A stretch of DNA of 64,000 nt, taken from assembly GCA_951394045.1 (NCBI GenBank), contig OX595985.1, forward strand, positions 1,550,001 through 1,614,000, written 5' to 3'. Positions 9,501 through 19,607 of the stretch are shown here, one piece after another. The stretch comes from Nitzschia sp. DOCU1 (Eukaryota > Bacillariophyta > Bacillariophyceae > Bacillariales > Bacillariaceae). Each line of letters begins with the position of its first letter. The first letter of the stretch is position 1. The position numbers and the translations under genes were made by a program. The notes beneath the pieces are model-generated. The model had not been told where the DNA came from. It did no database searches and was given only the letters and a program-made list of their open reading frames with translations.

Positions 9501-11216
9501 TTAACCGAATCGCCCCTTTTCTCTTTCCATTTCAGCCAACAAAAAAGAAAACTCTCCCTGGTCAATGACTCCGTTTTCGTCGTCATCAATTGCCGCCAAC
9601 ATGTCATCGACTACGAAATCGGGAGGATCATGCCCCAAATATCGCGACAGCATCTCCTTGATCTCAAAACGGTCCAAAAGACCATCACCATTGAGGTCGA
9701 AAGAATGAAAGGATTTGAGATCCCCAACAATTCGTGTCCATCGATTCTTGCACGCATGCCGCACTATCACATTCAATGCCGGAACGTAGTCATCGGGACC
9801 CGGAAAAATTCCCTGTTTTTTCAGCCTCCTTCCAATTTCCATAAGCGGTTCGTTTTTGCAGAATCCATTCAACAAATTCCGTGGCACCGCTACAGCCAAA
9901 ATATCGTCGGGGAATCCTAGGCTTCCAGATTGCTCATAATCCCAGTCGACTTGCAAATATCCTCTTCGCGGAACTTCTGGAAGATTCGGGTCTGTTCCAT
10001 CTTCAATTGCTGTCCGTGAATACATAATCGCTTCGTCTAGCATGTGGCGTTCCATGGGAACGACTACCAGCTTGGTCGGAAACGGTAGTTCCTTTTTCAA
10101 CTGGGCGTAGCTGATTTTTCCGTCTGGATAGGTCATGCCTCCTTTGATCGTAGCACCGTTGATGATAGCAGCATCCGTTTCTCTTTCTTCCTTGACCATC
10201 TGGCAAAAGATACTCCCGACAGTCGTCTGCTGGAATCGGGTCCGCTCGGAACTCAACAACACACCTGGCGGGAACATGGTTGTGCTCTCAGCGTCGATGA
10301 TAGTTTCATTCTCCAAGGCTTTGATCACCGACTCGTGCTTGTCTACAATCGTCTGTACCACCACTGATGGCTCGTATGTTTTCATTTCCACCAAATCATA
10401 ACCCACTTCCACCAGCCGCGACGGTGATGCTTCGTCCCTGTCAAGATCAAATGTCAAATCAATTAGAGAAGCCGCATTGGCGTCCATACCACTCTTTAAT
10501 ATTCGAATACCGCCGTCTCTTCCATTTTCCGGTCTCACTAATTCATCGTAGGGTTCGTGTTCGTGGCCACCTATAATGACTCCCATGTTTTGCTTTAGCC
10601 ATTCGCTTTGTTCCAGCATTGCGACCGCCAGGTCCTTGTCTCGCTGCATGGATGAATGCGTCAAGGGCAAGCACAAATCGGCCAACCACTTGTTGGATCC
10701 CACGATTTCCTTGGCCGTATCCATGTAAGTAGTCACAACGTTGCCAATCGGAATTCCTTTGAAGGTGTTGTCGCGGAAAATCCCAGGCTCGTCACTCAGG
10801 AGGCCCATCAGCGCTACTTTGGCTTTCTTGCAGGGCGACTCAATGATTGAATACGGGTGCGTCGCCGCCAACATCCACTCTGCTGGCGATGGCAAACCCG
10901 ATCGCATATTGGTGTTCAATACAACGGTCGATTTGGATAAATCTGTCAAGCGTTGATGAAGGGCGTCCAGTCGAATATCTTGCTCATGATTCCCCAACGA
11001 CACGTGAGTCAATCCCGTCGCCCGCAGCGTTGCCACCATTCCTCGACCCCCGTCAATACTCGACAATGTAGAAGGGGACAAAAAGTCACCCGCCAAAACG
11101 ACGGCGGAGGGCTTTGGATGCAGCGACGTCAAAAAGGATTGGAGACGGGGCAAATTTGCTAGATCGTAAACATCGTTAATGGCGACGATGCGTAATCGAG
11201 CGAGTGAGCACGTCAT
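9501..11216 (-). CDS. 5'-nucleotidase-like metallophosphoesterase with C-terminal EF-hand pair
   Basis: Single-exon protein of 571 residues in the UshA/5'-nucleotidase family, which hydrolyses nucleotides or related phosphate esters at a two-metal centre. Metallophosphatase motifs are in order: AINDVYDLANLPRL near residue 12, LAGDFLSPSTL near 42, SLGNHEQDI near 73 and GGHEHEPYDE near 218. A 5'-nucleotidase C-terminal domain follows (about 300-470), including SERTRFQQTTVGSIFCQ and INGATIKGG. At the C-terminus two canonical calcium loops are seen, DLNGDGLLDRFE (about 509-520) and DDDENGVIDQGE (about 545-556), an unusual fusion suggesting Ca2+ control. No signal peptide or membrane segment is visible, so it is probably cytosolic, unlike many secreted 5'-nucleotidases. 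The exact substrate cannot be told. Confidence 0.88.
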   Translation of the reverse strand: MTCSLARLRIVAINDVYDLANLPRLQSFLTSLHPKPSAVVLAGDFLSPSTLSSIDGGRGMVATLRATGLTHVSLGNHEQDIRLDALHQRLTDLSKSTVVLNTNMRSGLPSPAEWMLAATHPYSIIESPCKKAKVALMGLLSDEPGIFRDNTFKGIPIGNVVTTYMDTAKEIVGSNKWLADLCLPLTHSSMQRDKDLAVAMLEQSEWLKQNMGVIIGGHEHEPYDELVRPENGRDGGIRILKSGMDANAASLIDLTFDLDRDEASPSRLVEVGYDLVEMKTYEPSVVVQTIVDKHESVIKALENETIIDAESTTMFPPGVLLSSERTRFQQTTVGSIFCQMVKEERETDAAIINGATIKGGMTYPDGKISYAQLKKELPFPTKLVVVPMERHMLDEAIMYSRTAIEDGTDPNLPEVPRRGYLQVDWDYEQSGSLGFPDDILAVAVPRNLLNGFCKNEPLMEIGRRLKKQGIFPGPDDYVPALNVIVRHACKNRWTRIVGDLKSFHSFDLNGDGLLDRFEIKEMLSRYLGHDPPDFVVDDMLAAIDDDENGVIDQGEFSFLLAEMEREKGRFG

Positions 11217-11829
11217 GCTTATGCTTTACTTTGATAAGATCGACCGGGGAGCACAATTCTTTCTCAAAGCATTCAACAAGAGCAAAACCGACAGATCGAT
11301 CTGCTTCTGGCAGTCTTGACGGAAGCAGCAGAAATGAATTGCGAACGACGGCACCCGCGAAAAGAATTCAGCGAGTGCGGCAAGTGTACCTGGTACAAGA
11401 AGAAGGCTTCCGCAACACGACGAAAAGGGTTCTCGAGAAAGATACTATGTCTGCATCTATTGGAGCTACATGTAAGAGATAAAAGATAAGATAAGAAAGA
11501 TAAGACATAATAGTACTTAAGTAGGCGTTATTTAAATAAGCCTCTCAATGGAGGCTTTAAATGTTGTTGTTTTAGAATGTGCAAATAAATCGAAAATACC
11601 GCATGACCCGCTAGCGGTATGAAACAAACAGCGGCATGAAAATGAAAATGAACTATGGCAATCTTTCCAGCGACTGGTGCTTTGATTGTTCCTTGTGAAG
11701 CACGCCAGGTTGAGAGGAGGGCACGGGGTGGCAGAACTGGTTCGATACTCCTTGTAGCAGTAGTGGTATAGTAGCTGGGTTGCTCGTCGAAGTCAAGGTC
11801 CCACCCCCAATTACTCAGTTGCATTTCGT
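11217..11829. other. Intergenic region, no supported gene
   Basis: 613 bp holding the upstream region of the phosphoesterase gene and the 3' flank of the gene ending at 11830. Minus-strand ATG 11824 opens a 98-codon frame, but its composition and lack of recognisable motifs do not support it. Bases 11470-11520 are A-rich (repeated 'agataag'). No RNA gene seen. Confidence 0.4.
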
Positions 11830-12792
11830 CTACTGGTGGATGCCGTAGATTTGCTCAACACGTTCCAATCGCTCTACAAAGAGATGCGACTGGTTCGTGG
11901 ACCACGTACCGACGTGCTGTTCCAGCGTCATGAGCCGAAGCCAGCCTGGGGTGGTTCCTTCGGGGGGCGAAATGCCAAAGATGGTCGTTTCGAGTCTACG
12001 AATACGATCCAAAAGAGTACCACGATTGGTATCTCCTAAGGTTCCTACTAAGGAACTACTATTTCTAGTTGTGGAAGGAACAGGAGGCATCAACGACGCC
12101 GGTTCTTCTTCCAGTTTTGTTAAATTAGTCACCTTCGGCAACACCGAGGTTGTACTATTCAATGAATCCAAAGCCATTACTTCTGTTTCGACATTCGTCG
12201 CAGCAGTAGGATTCGTTTTGTTCTTGACAATGTCAAGAGCTAAACTGGTGGGCTCATGCGCCTCCTCCATTTCAGAGGGCCTGATCTTCTTAGGGGGCAG
12301 CGCTCTGCTCCTGTCAGGGGCCAGTTCTAGTTCCCTCTTGGGGTGGGCTTTTTCGACGTCACTACCATTATTGTAGAGAGTCTTTGGGCTTGCGGCAGAG
12401 CCGCTGCAATGAGCCTTTTTGGCTTCAAGATCGCGCATTTCACGACTACGATCATAATTTAAAACGGGCTGACAACCCAACAAAGTAGAACTTTGGTCTT
12501 GCGATTGCAAGGAAGTCTTCCTGACACCTAGTGTCTTTGACTTTATAGGCCCTACATTCGGTGAGGGCATGATTTTAGTATTGGTACTACGGCGGGAACT
12601 CGTTTCTGGTTCCTTGCCTTCATTCACAAGGATTACCTTGAGATAATCACGCAATGGCGTGTGTTGTTTGGGGGATGCGGGGGGCGACGATCCCTCCTTT
12701 CTCTGCAGATCTGTATTAATGCTACTACCGACCTTTGACTTCCACTGCTCACCCCTCGACTGGATTTTCCCGACCATTGTTGGCTTTGCCAT
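11830..12792 (-). CDS. Unknown, mostly disordered protein with C-terminal helical repeats
   Basis: Predicted 320 residues from ATG 12792 (MAKPTMVGK); the frame extends upstream to a GTG at 12888 but has no earlier ATG, so an additional 5' exon is possible. I do not recognise a family. The first 230 residues are Ser/Pro/Lys-rich and probably disordered. The last 60 contain two similar amphipathic segments, LLDRIRRLETTIFGI and LFVERLERVEQIYGI, separated by a linker with EGTTPGW, which look like a small paired-helix module for protein binding. No signal peptide or membrane segment. It is transcribed away from the SHOCT protein gene, with a perfect palindrome between them. Codon use looks like the neighbours. 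Confidence 0.55.
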   Translation of the reverse strand: MAKPTMVGKIQSRGEQWKSKVGSSINTDLQRKEGSSPPASPKQHTPLRDYLKVILVNEGKEPETSSRRSTNTKIMPSPNVGPIKSKTLGVRKTSLQSQDQSSTLLGCQPVLNYDRSREMRDLEAKKAHCSGSAASPKTLYNNGSDVEKAHPKRELELAPDRSRALPPKKIRPSEMEEAHEPTSLALDIVKNKTNPTAATNVETEVMALDSLNSTTSVLPKVTNLTKLEEEPASLMPPVPSTTRNSSSLVGTLGDTNRGTLLDRIRRLETTIFGISPPEGTTPGWLRLMTLEQHVGTWSTNQSHLFVERLERVEQIYGIHQ

Positions 12793-13540
12793 GGTATAGT
12801 ATTCGTTACGACCTCTTGGTTTCAAGAATTCTTGTGATGCAACTTGCCGTTCTCTCGTCGCGACGATGAACGAATTGTGAGGCCACACGTTTCCGCGACG
12901 TATCGATACTCGTAGCGAACCTCAACAGGCCCAGACAGAGCGAATGGCGGCTGATGCCAGCGATACCAGGTATCCTGCCCCGCGGACAAATTCTGGCCAG
13001 TCGATCTCCCTCCGCCGTGACGCCGCGTCACGGCGGAGGGAGTCAGTCGAATGGGTACCAGGTAAGCTTACTGTATGATACCTATCATAGTAGTCTTGCC
13101 GTTCGCTCGCTCGTCGATAGCCTCTTCGACAAATTCAGAAGACCTTGCAAGCATTATTATTGCCTCTAGAGTCTTTATCGTGTTTCATCGATGACTCTCC
13201 CTCCATTGGGCATAAAAAGGATTTATCATTTAAGACTTAGTCTTGCCTGGAAGAACAATTATTAGTTTACATACCATACTCCGTACATACCCCCGCGAAC
13301 TAACTGCCGCTCTGCATCGAGCACAGATATGGCAGAGGAAGGAGGGTCACGAGCAACTGAAAATTTTCGTCCAGTGGCCTGTTAATAGAGTAGCTCTCGT
13401 GATAGGTGAGATACTGCGCGGGACGACGACGCTCCATTTCTTCCTTCACTTTGGATCTTCTTTCCCTTTCGCTTTGGGGTTTCGACCCTTTGCTACCGCA
13501 CTACCAGTTAGTGAGGGAACAAGCACCAGCAGCATCACCA
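12793..13540. promoter_or_regulatory. Divergent intergenic region between two disordered-protein genes
   Basis: 748 bp. Its main feature is the 37-bp perfect palindrome at 13006-13042. The stretch 13400-13540 continues the downstream reading frame without an ATG and is probably 5' UTR of the gene starting at 13541. No RNA gene or other ORF is convincing. Confidence 0.4.
13006..13042. repeat. Perfect palindrome, 17-bp arms, 3-nt centre
   Basis: Arm CTCCCTCCGCCGTGACG (13006-13022), centre CCG, then its exact reverse complement (13026-13042). The inner part forms TGACG...CGTCA, two bZIP half-sites facing each other. It could be a protein-binding site or, if transcribed, a very stable hairpin. 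It lies 214 bp from one start codon and 499 bp from the other. Confidence 0.8.
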
Positions 13541-16500
13541 ATGGTTGGATCCATGTTATTTTCACGGTCGCTGGGGAATGTCATGAACAAGAAAAATAAT
13601 AGTAGTGGAAAAGATGGCGAGGTGTCGTATTATGAAGAAATTCTTGAGGATGACGACGAGTACTACGAAGAAATCATTGTGGACGAGGATGGAGAAGAAT
13701 ACATCGAAGAAATTATCTACGAAGACGATGAAGTAGATTCCGCGAAACGGGCGATCGAGGATTTGCGGGCGACGCAGGACCAAGTGGATAGCATGTCGCT
13801 TGCAAACGCCAAGCAATATTTGATGGCGCTGCCCAACGCCAAGGGGCCTACTGTTGCACCAACGACGTATTCGGACGACGATTATGAATACGAAGAAATT
13901 GAGCTACCAGATTCGATTACTCCAATACGAAAAAGCCGCCGCTTTAGCTTATTTGATGCTCCTCCTTTGGATAACATCGAGGAAGGCAGTGAGCACAGTG
14001 AAAGATCCGGTGCTAGTTCAATGATGCAATCTCCCCCGACGAGGAAAAAGGCTATGGGCAGGAACTTGACGAATATAACTGAAGAAAACGAGAGGAGTAA
14101 TAACCTCAGTGCAGAAATCCCGCCCCCTGCCCCTCTCAGCCCTCCAGGCGATGACGATGACGGAGTAGGACTCAAGGAGGCGTCCAAAATTGTGAAGGCC
14201 TCGCCACTGGTGACTCCTGAGACCCCCACAACAGCCAAGAAAAGTGGCAAAAATCTATCACCTCAAAGGGACGAGTATTTGCCAGAGGGTACAATTTTGG
14301 TCGGCAGTCTCAACGATCAACTAGCGATCAATAAAGAGTCCCCGGCGGATCCACCCGGTGCCCCGCCCTCTCCCACGTCGAAGCAGCCGACGTCGGGACG
14401 TTCGATCAGTCGATCAAATAAATCAATCCAGTCAGAAGCTACAGAAACGACATATGCGGAGTCGGGAAGCAACGGTAGTCTGGATATTCGGCAAGTATTT
14501 GGACTCGTCACACCACCCGGATCTCCACATACTTCTCCGAACCTTAGCGCTTCCCGAAAACGACGGTCAAGCAGTGCAAAACGTTCGTCGGAAGAAGGGG
14601 AGTCTGCCAACCGAGGGGGGGACAGTTCGCTTGGTAGGAATCTCAGGGCGTTGGGCAGCGATTCAGGGCATTCCAGCAGCAGTCGAAGACGGAGTGGGAG
14701 TCGAAGACATGATGATGATGACGACGATAATCGTTCCACTAAATCGAGTAGATCTACTAAAAGTCGTCGAAGCTCCTCTTTGAGGGGTGGAAGAAGATCG
14801 ACAGCAGAGGATCGAGCGCAGTCAGTGGAGGCGGAAATTATGGCCCTGTTATCACCATCGAGTGACGAGAAACCCAAAAAGTCGGCTTTGGACAACATGC
14901 TGTCGTCCGATTCAAAGTATAGGGATCGCGGGGACAGTGACAACCGGTCGAGATCGACAAGGTCCTCGAGATCAGGCTCTCGACGGCAATCATCGAAGGT
15001 GTCATCGAGTGATAAATCGCACTCTGGGCATAGTGGCAGTTCTGTAAAGCATGACGAGAAGAGCGCACGAAGCCACGAAAGCAGCAGCAAATCAGATCGC
15101 GTGACTTTGAAACCCTCGACCGGAGGCGTTGCTTTCAAGGAAAAGCCGTCCCTCAAAGAGGGCTCCAAAACATTGGACGCACTCTTGGCCCGGATTCCGT
15201 CAGAACCAAAGAAGCGCGGGGACGCGAAATCCACCGCCTCGGGTATTCTGAGATCATCGCGTGGTCGTACCCGGGACAGCGACAGAGATAGGGATTGCCA
15301 GTCAGTCGTTGGAGGCAGCAGTGCTAGACCACCTCGTGCCAGATCAGCAAGGCGCACGAAAAAGGGAGACGATGACAATGTTTCGGTTGCATCGATGTCA
15401 GCGCTGGGGCGGAAACCAAGAGCCCGATCAACAAGCGTGGGTAGAAAAAACCGTTTACGGCGGGACCGGCGAAAGGACGAAACTGAAAAGGCCAATCGCA
15501 AATTCCAGGAAGAAATGAGAGGTTCTACATCCGTCAAAAAGGACGATATGCCGATTTCCCATCGAAGCTCTGAGGCGGACAAACCTTCTTCGGGGAGAAG
15601 TGTTGGCTCCAAGGAATTGGCAATGTCTAAGATTCGGCGAAGCAGCAGCAGCCTTGACGATGATGAGATAGAAGGAGCTGGGTCGTCACGTCACTCATTG
15701 CAGAGCCCAAAGAGTCGATCGCGAGACAATGACGTGGAGCGAGTTCGGCGCAGCAGTACCTCTACTCATGACCAAAGTCGCACCCCTCGGCTGCAGCGCG
15801 AAGGTTCAAAAGGCAGGCTACGTGACGACGGAAGATCTCTTTCGTCGCGGGAAGCTAGCAGCGGGTCCAAAGAGCGGCGACCAAGGGAATCTGGCAGTGG
15901 TTCCAGAGAGCGGCGACCATCGGGAAAGCGTCTCAGCAGCAGCGCGATCGATGATCAGGATGGAGATACATCTTTTTCTCGTACGTTGAATTTGGCGAAA
16001 AGTTTACATGATCGTGATGACAGCGATAGTGACGGTGGTGACTTGGATGGCAACGCGTCATTCGCGAGAACCATGAGTTTGGCGCGAAGCCTTCATGGCG
16101 ATGACGATGACAAGAACCGCTCTGACAAACGCCACGGCAGTCAAAGTCGGTCCAAGAAATCTGATGACGGATTGGTCATGGAAGAAGAACCGCCCAAAAC
16201 GCCCACTCATCGCAGGCCGTCGTCACGGGCATCGACTGGGGGCAGCCGGTCTAGCGGTACTGGACACATGAGCCCCCATAGTATGCGGGGCTCCAGGCAC
16301 GATTATTCTTTTTCTTCACATGTTCGAAAAAGCCCGAGCAAGACGAAGAGTGCCGACGATGTGCTGCTATACAGCCCGGAACAGGAGACCAGAAAGCGAC
16401 TCTCGCGGCTTAGTGATGCAGCAGCTGAAATGAGGGAGGCTCCAAAAACTCCCAGGGAGCCAAAAGACCGTCGGCGAGACCCGTTGACGAAGAAGCATAG

Positions 16501-17356
16501 CTCCGATGATATCTTGCTGATTCCCGAAGAAGGTAGTGCCAACGATTTGGATGCGCCTAAAACTCCTGGTGGTACAAGGAGTCGACGCCCACCAAGCCGC
16601 TCGCAATCGAGTCGACCGAGCAGTACAAGCAGCAACGACAAACACGAGCATCGGACCTCCTATCACTCCCCGCGCACCCCGACTCGAGCAAGCGCTTCGA
16701 CATCTCACTCGTCCTCGAAGTCTCCTACTTCTGAGAAGGTCCGCGCTCCTCCGCCTCGAGCGCAGTCGGAAATGTCACCCAGACCTGAGACGCCCGGCAA
16801 GTCGGCCCCACCCCGTGCTCCACTATCGCGATCTCGTTCCGAAATGTCTCCCAAGGCAGAATCATCTGTTAAAGCCGCTCAACAGAGACATCGACGTCGC
16901 AGTTCCATTGACTACAAATCGCCCAGTCCAACGAGTTCGTTTTCGTCGCCTCGACCAATGGATCACATGTTGTCTCCGGATTCTTCCGTTGCTTCCCCGC
17001 CAATGGCTACGACTCCGACAAGCTCGAAGCACGGACGTCGAAGTTCTGTAGATATGCAGTCCCCGACAACATCCGCCTCCCCAGTGGAAAGCCCAGGGCA
17101 CCGTAGGCCCCAGCGACGAAGCTCGATGGGCGTGTACTCACAGAGTCCGGCTGAATCCCCGTCAAGCGGCAGTAGTCGTCCCCGTCGCCGAAGTTCCATG
17201 GATTTCAAGTCTACCTCAGCGGCTCCGCCATTGGCACCAATCTTAGCCCCTGGCCCTACACCATTTGAACGGCTCAGCGAACTGGAGAAGATCAAACCAT
17301 TTATTACTCAAGAAGAATACGAGGTCAAGAAGAAAGAGATTCTTGCGTCCCTTTAA
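13541..17356 (+). CDS. Large disordered Ser/Arg/Asp-rich protein with C-terminal SHOCT-like domain
   Basis: 1271 residues from ATG 13541, the first ATG in the frame (the frame is open upstream from 13406 without ATG). The N-terminus has tandem acidic repeats of the YYEEIxxDEDG type (about residues 29-66). The middle ~1000 residues are Ser/Arg/Lys/Asp-rich with many RSS and SPxT phosphosite-like motifs. Internal repeats include two copies of SFxRTxxLAxSLH (about 815 and 840), two of SxDDxLL (about 945 and 987) and four of RRRSSxDxxSP near the C-terminus. The last ~30 residues (FERLSELEKIKPFITQEEYE...) match the pattern of the SHOCT oligomerisation domain: helix, 'fIT.eEYE.KK..IL'. No catalytic domain is visible. 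Probably a heavily phosphorylated scaffold; that role is inference. Confidence 0.75.
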   Translation: MVGSMLFSRSLGNVMNKKNNSSGKDGEVSYYEEILEDDDEYYEEIIVDEDGEEYIEEIIYEDDEVDSAKRAIEDLRATQDQVDSMSLANAKQYLMALPNAKGPTVAPTTYSDDDYEYEEIELPDSITPIRKSRRFSLFDAPPLDNIEEGSEHSERSGASSMMQSPPTRKKAMGRNLTNITEENERSNNLSAEIPPPAPLSPPGDDDDGVGLKEASKIVKASPLVTPETPTTAKKSGKNLSPQRDEYLPEGTILVGSLNDQLAINKESPADPPGAPPSPTSKQPTSGRSISRSNKSIQSEATETTYAESGSNGSLDIRQVFGLVTPPGSPHTSPNLSASRKRRSSSAKRSSEEGESANRGGDSSLGRNLRALGSDSGHSSSSRRRSGSRRHDDDDDDNRSTKSSRSTKSRRSSSLRGGRRSTAEDRAQSVEAEIMALLSPSSDEKPKKSALDNMLSSDSKYRDRGDSDNRSRSTRSSRSGSRRQSSKVSSSDKSHSGHSGSSVKHDEKSARSHESSSKSDRVTLKPSTGGVAFKEKPSLKEGSKTLDALLARIPSEPKKRGDAKSTASGILRSSRGRTRDSDRDRDCQSVVGGSSARPPRARSARRTKKGDDDNVSVASMSALGRKPRARSTSVGRKNRLRRDRRKDETEKANRKFQEEMRGSTSVKKDDMPISHRSSEADKPSSGRSVGSKELAMSKIRRSSSSLDDDEIEGAGSSRHSLQSPKSRSRDNDVERVRRSSTSTHDQSRTPRLQREGSKGRLRDDGRSLSSREASSGSKERRPRESGSGSRERRPSGKRLSSSAIDDQDGDTSFSRTLNLAKSLHDRDDSDSDGGDLDGNASFARTMSLARSLHGDDDDKNRSDKRHGSQSRSKKSDDGLVMEEEPPKTPTHRRPSSRASTGGSRSSGTGHMSPHSMRGSRHDYSFSSHVRKSPSKTKSADDVLLYSPEQETRKRLSRLSDAAAEMREAPKTPREPKDRRRDPLTKKHSSDDILLIPEEGSANDLDAPKTPGGTRSRRPPSRSQSSRPSSTSSNDKHEHRTSYHSPRTPTRASASTSHSSSKSPTSEKVRAPPPRAQSEMSPRPETPGKSAPPRAPLSRSRSEMSPKAESSVKAAQQRHRRRSSIDYKSPSPTSSFSSPRPMDHMLSPDSSVASPPMATTPTSSKHGRRSSVDMQSPTTSASPVESPGHRRPQRRSSMGVYSQSPAESPSSGSSRPRRRSSMDFKSTSAAPPLAPILAPGPTPFERLSELEKIKPFITQEEYEVKKKEILASL

Positions 17357-17513
17357 ACAAAAGAGATGAATGAATCCCTTGGCTACGAAAATAATAAGGC
17401 CATTCAAACGCAGCCATACGAAGAGTACAATAATATCATCGGCAATATCTATTTCTTTCAACAGCATAAGCATTGAGTGTGCTTCTAGTCAACGTTACAA
17501 TAGTTCTACTGTA

Positions 17514-18859
17514 TCAGTGCGCACCGCCTCCCATAACGCTTTCAGCCAAACCAAGTGCTTGCTCCATGTCGTTCATCAAATCCTCTGCATCCTCAAGTCC
17601 AACACTTACACGCAGCAACCCTGGAGGACTAGTTCTCCTCTCTGGTGGCTCAATAGATGCTCGATGTTCAATGAGAGTTTCAGTGCCACCCAACGAAGTT
17701 GCGCGCTGTATCGTTTTCAATGCAGCTGCAAAGGCTGTTGCCGTTGCTTCGTCCGCGAGTTCCACACTGAAAACACCGCCAAACATTGACATTTGAGCCT
17801 TAGCAACCAAATGGAATGGGTGCGATGCGAGCCCAGGATAGTACACGGCAGACACCATCCTATGCTTGCTAAGATACTGTGCCAACGTCAGTGCCGTTTT
17901 GGATTGTCGTTCGACGCGTACTTGCAAAGTACGCAGTCCCCGTAAAGACAACCACGAGTCCCATGGAGAGGCCACACCCCCCGTATGATGCTGTACCTTC
18001 GTAAGCTTGGGGGAAAGATTTCGTCCTCGCTCGGTGTTCGGCGAGGCCGTCAAAATACCAAGCAAAGCGTCTGAGTGACCCGCCAAATATTTAGTTCCAG
18101 AATGCATTGAAATATCGGCTCCAAACTAAACAACAGCCAAAGTGAGTACACCGTAGCAGAGCATATCGTCACACTTGAAACCTCCAAATGCGTGCTTACC
18201 TCCAGTGGTCGAGTAATGATTGGAGACGCCATGGTAACGTCGACAACGGTAGTCACCTGGTGAGTGGACACATTCTTCAAGGCCTCCGTGACGGCTTTGA
18301 TATCAATAACTTGACATTGGGGATTCGACGGGGTTTCCATCCACACAACCACATCAGACTTTGAATCCAGCTTGGAAATTTCCTTAAGGATATTCTCTGG
18401 ATCCGACATGTCCGCTCGGTGGACCTGGACACCAGGCAACACGTCTACCATCATTGTTGTTGTACCATGATACAAATCACGGGGAAGGATAACATTCACT
18501 GGCGAAGAATGAGCTAACAGAAGTGCAGTCGACGCCATCATTCCCGATGAAAAGGCGCAGGTCGTCGGCTTCACCTCGCCCAAATCCAGTCCGATAGTTT
18601 CTAACTGAAAGATCGTTTTCTCCAACAAGAGTCGTGTGGGATTATCTTCTCTGGCATAGATCGAATCACTCTCCAGATAGTTCCCATCCGCCGGCCGGGT
18701 ATAAGTCGTTGCAACGTGGATTGGTGGGGCCATTGGTGCGTTCGGAATATCTTGAATGCCCGCATGTGCACATTGGGTGGGGAGCGAATTTTTCTGCTTT
18801 GGTCGTTGAGCAGCCAGGGCCTCTGCCCGTCGCCCTGCTTCTGCTGGTGAGATCGTCAT
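17514..18859 (-). CDS. Cys/Met-metabolism PLP enzyme (cystathionine gamma-synthase/lyase-like), two exons
   Basis: PLP-dependent transsulfuration-family enzyme acting on homoserine-derived or sulfur amino acids. Exons 18859-18200 and 18125-17514, with a 74-bp intron (GTAAGC...TTTAG) that joins ITRPLE to FGADISMHS in frame. Product 423 residues, usual for the family. Motifs: PPIHVATTYTRP near residue 54, YAREDNPTR near 75, the SSGMMAS substrate/PLP segment near 104, WMETPSNP near 180 and the Schiff-base lysine in MHSGTKYLAGHSD at about residue 232. The start is uncertain: ATG 18859 is the first in-frame ATG, but the frame is open upstream to about 18990, and an additional 5' exon (perhaps with ATG near 19098) could add a targeting peptide. 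The family includes synthase, lyase and sulfhydrylase activities, which I cannot separate by eye. It converges with the SHOCT gene, 157 bp away. Confidence 0.85.
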
Positions 18860-19607
18860 GGGGATAAACTTGTGAGCACCCACAGTGCCTCTTCTACTAC
18901 CGGTAGTAATGCCTTCGGCCTCTGTCGACTTCAATGGAACTCGCACAACTGCTTCTGCAAGGTGGTGGGCATCGTCTGATCATCGTTCAATCGTGAAGGC
19001 GACGGGGAGTCGGTAGTCTGTACTGGTACGTCCGTCCGGGAGACAATCATGAGATATCTTCTAATACTTACTACTGGATCGGGAATTCGACTCATCTGAA
19101 CAAAATACCCCGACTATATCACACTATCCAGTTAGCAACCAATTTGACGACCGGCATTGACGCTACTTTTGCGTCGGGCTGAACTACATTCCGTCGTATC
19201 GTCGTGTCCATCAAGCGGGGACCACACACCACTAGGCACGGTACAGTAAGGCACAAATAGAGGTGGGAGACTGCACCTACTAGTTGTAAACTATTCACCT
19301 GTGAAAAGGACAGCATCGCACGAGGATTTCTGTAGTCGTCGCTACTTCGGATAGCAAAAGAAGCAGCGAAGAGTGGATGTCTAGTACAAGGTACAGTACT
19401 TCTTGAGATTCGTTTCGTTGTTCTACTTTTCCTCTGCCAGAAAGAACCCCATCGACGGCAGCTGTTCTCATTACCGCCTCTGCCTACTAATACTGTACTG
19501 CCTGTACACCAAGGTAATTGGATTTTTGCAATAGTAGATTGATTCAATCCTTCCGCAATTACTAGTTGTAGAGCACTATTACGGTTCGAAAACGGTCGCA
19601 TTCTATA
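18860..19607. other. Intergenic region upstream of PLP enzyme
   Basis: 748 bp. Minus-strand ATG near 19098 is followed by a GTAAGT, and TTGCAG lies near 18955, so an upstream exon of the PLP enzyme is possible, but the simplest splice does not keep the frame. A 160-codon minus frame (19119-19601) has no recognisable features and is not supported. Confidence 0.35.

Noticed and set aside
14700..14725. GATGAT-type short tandem repeat as a microsatellite of interest
   Set aside because: Only a few units, encoding the Asp run in the disordered protein; ordinary low complexity.
14317..15612. 431-codon minus-strand open frame inside the SHOCT-protein gene
   Set aside because: Low-complexity Ser/Leu/Arg sequence mirroring the RS-rich coding strand; no motifs. 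An antisense shadow of biased codon use.
19119..19601. 160-codon minus-strand frame downstream of the peroxiredoxin gene
   Set aside because: No recognisable domain or start context; composition typical of intergenic DNA.
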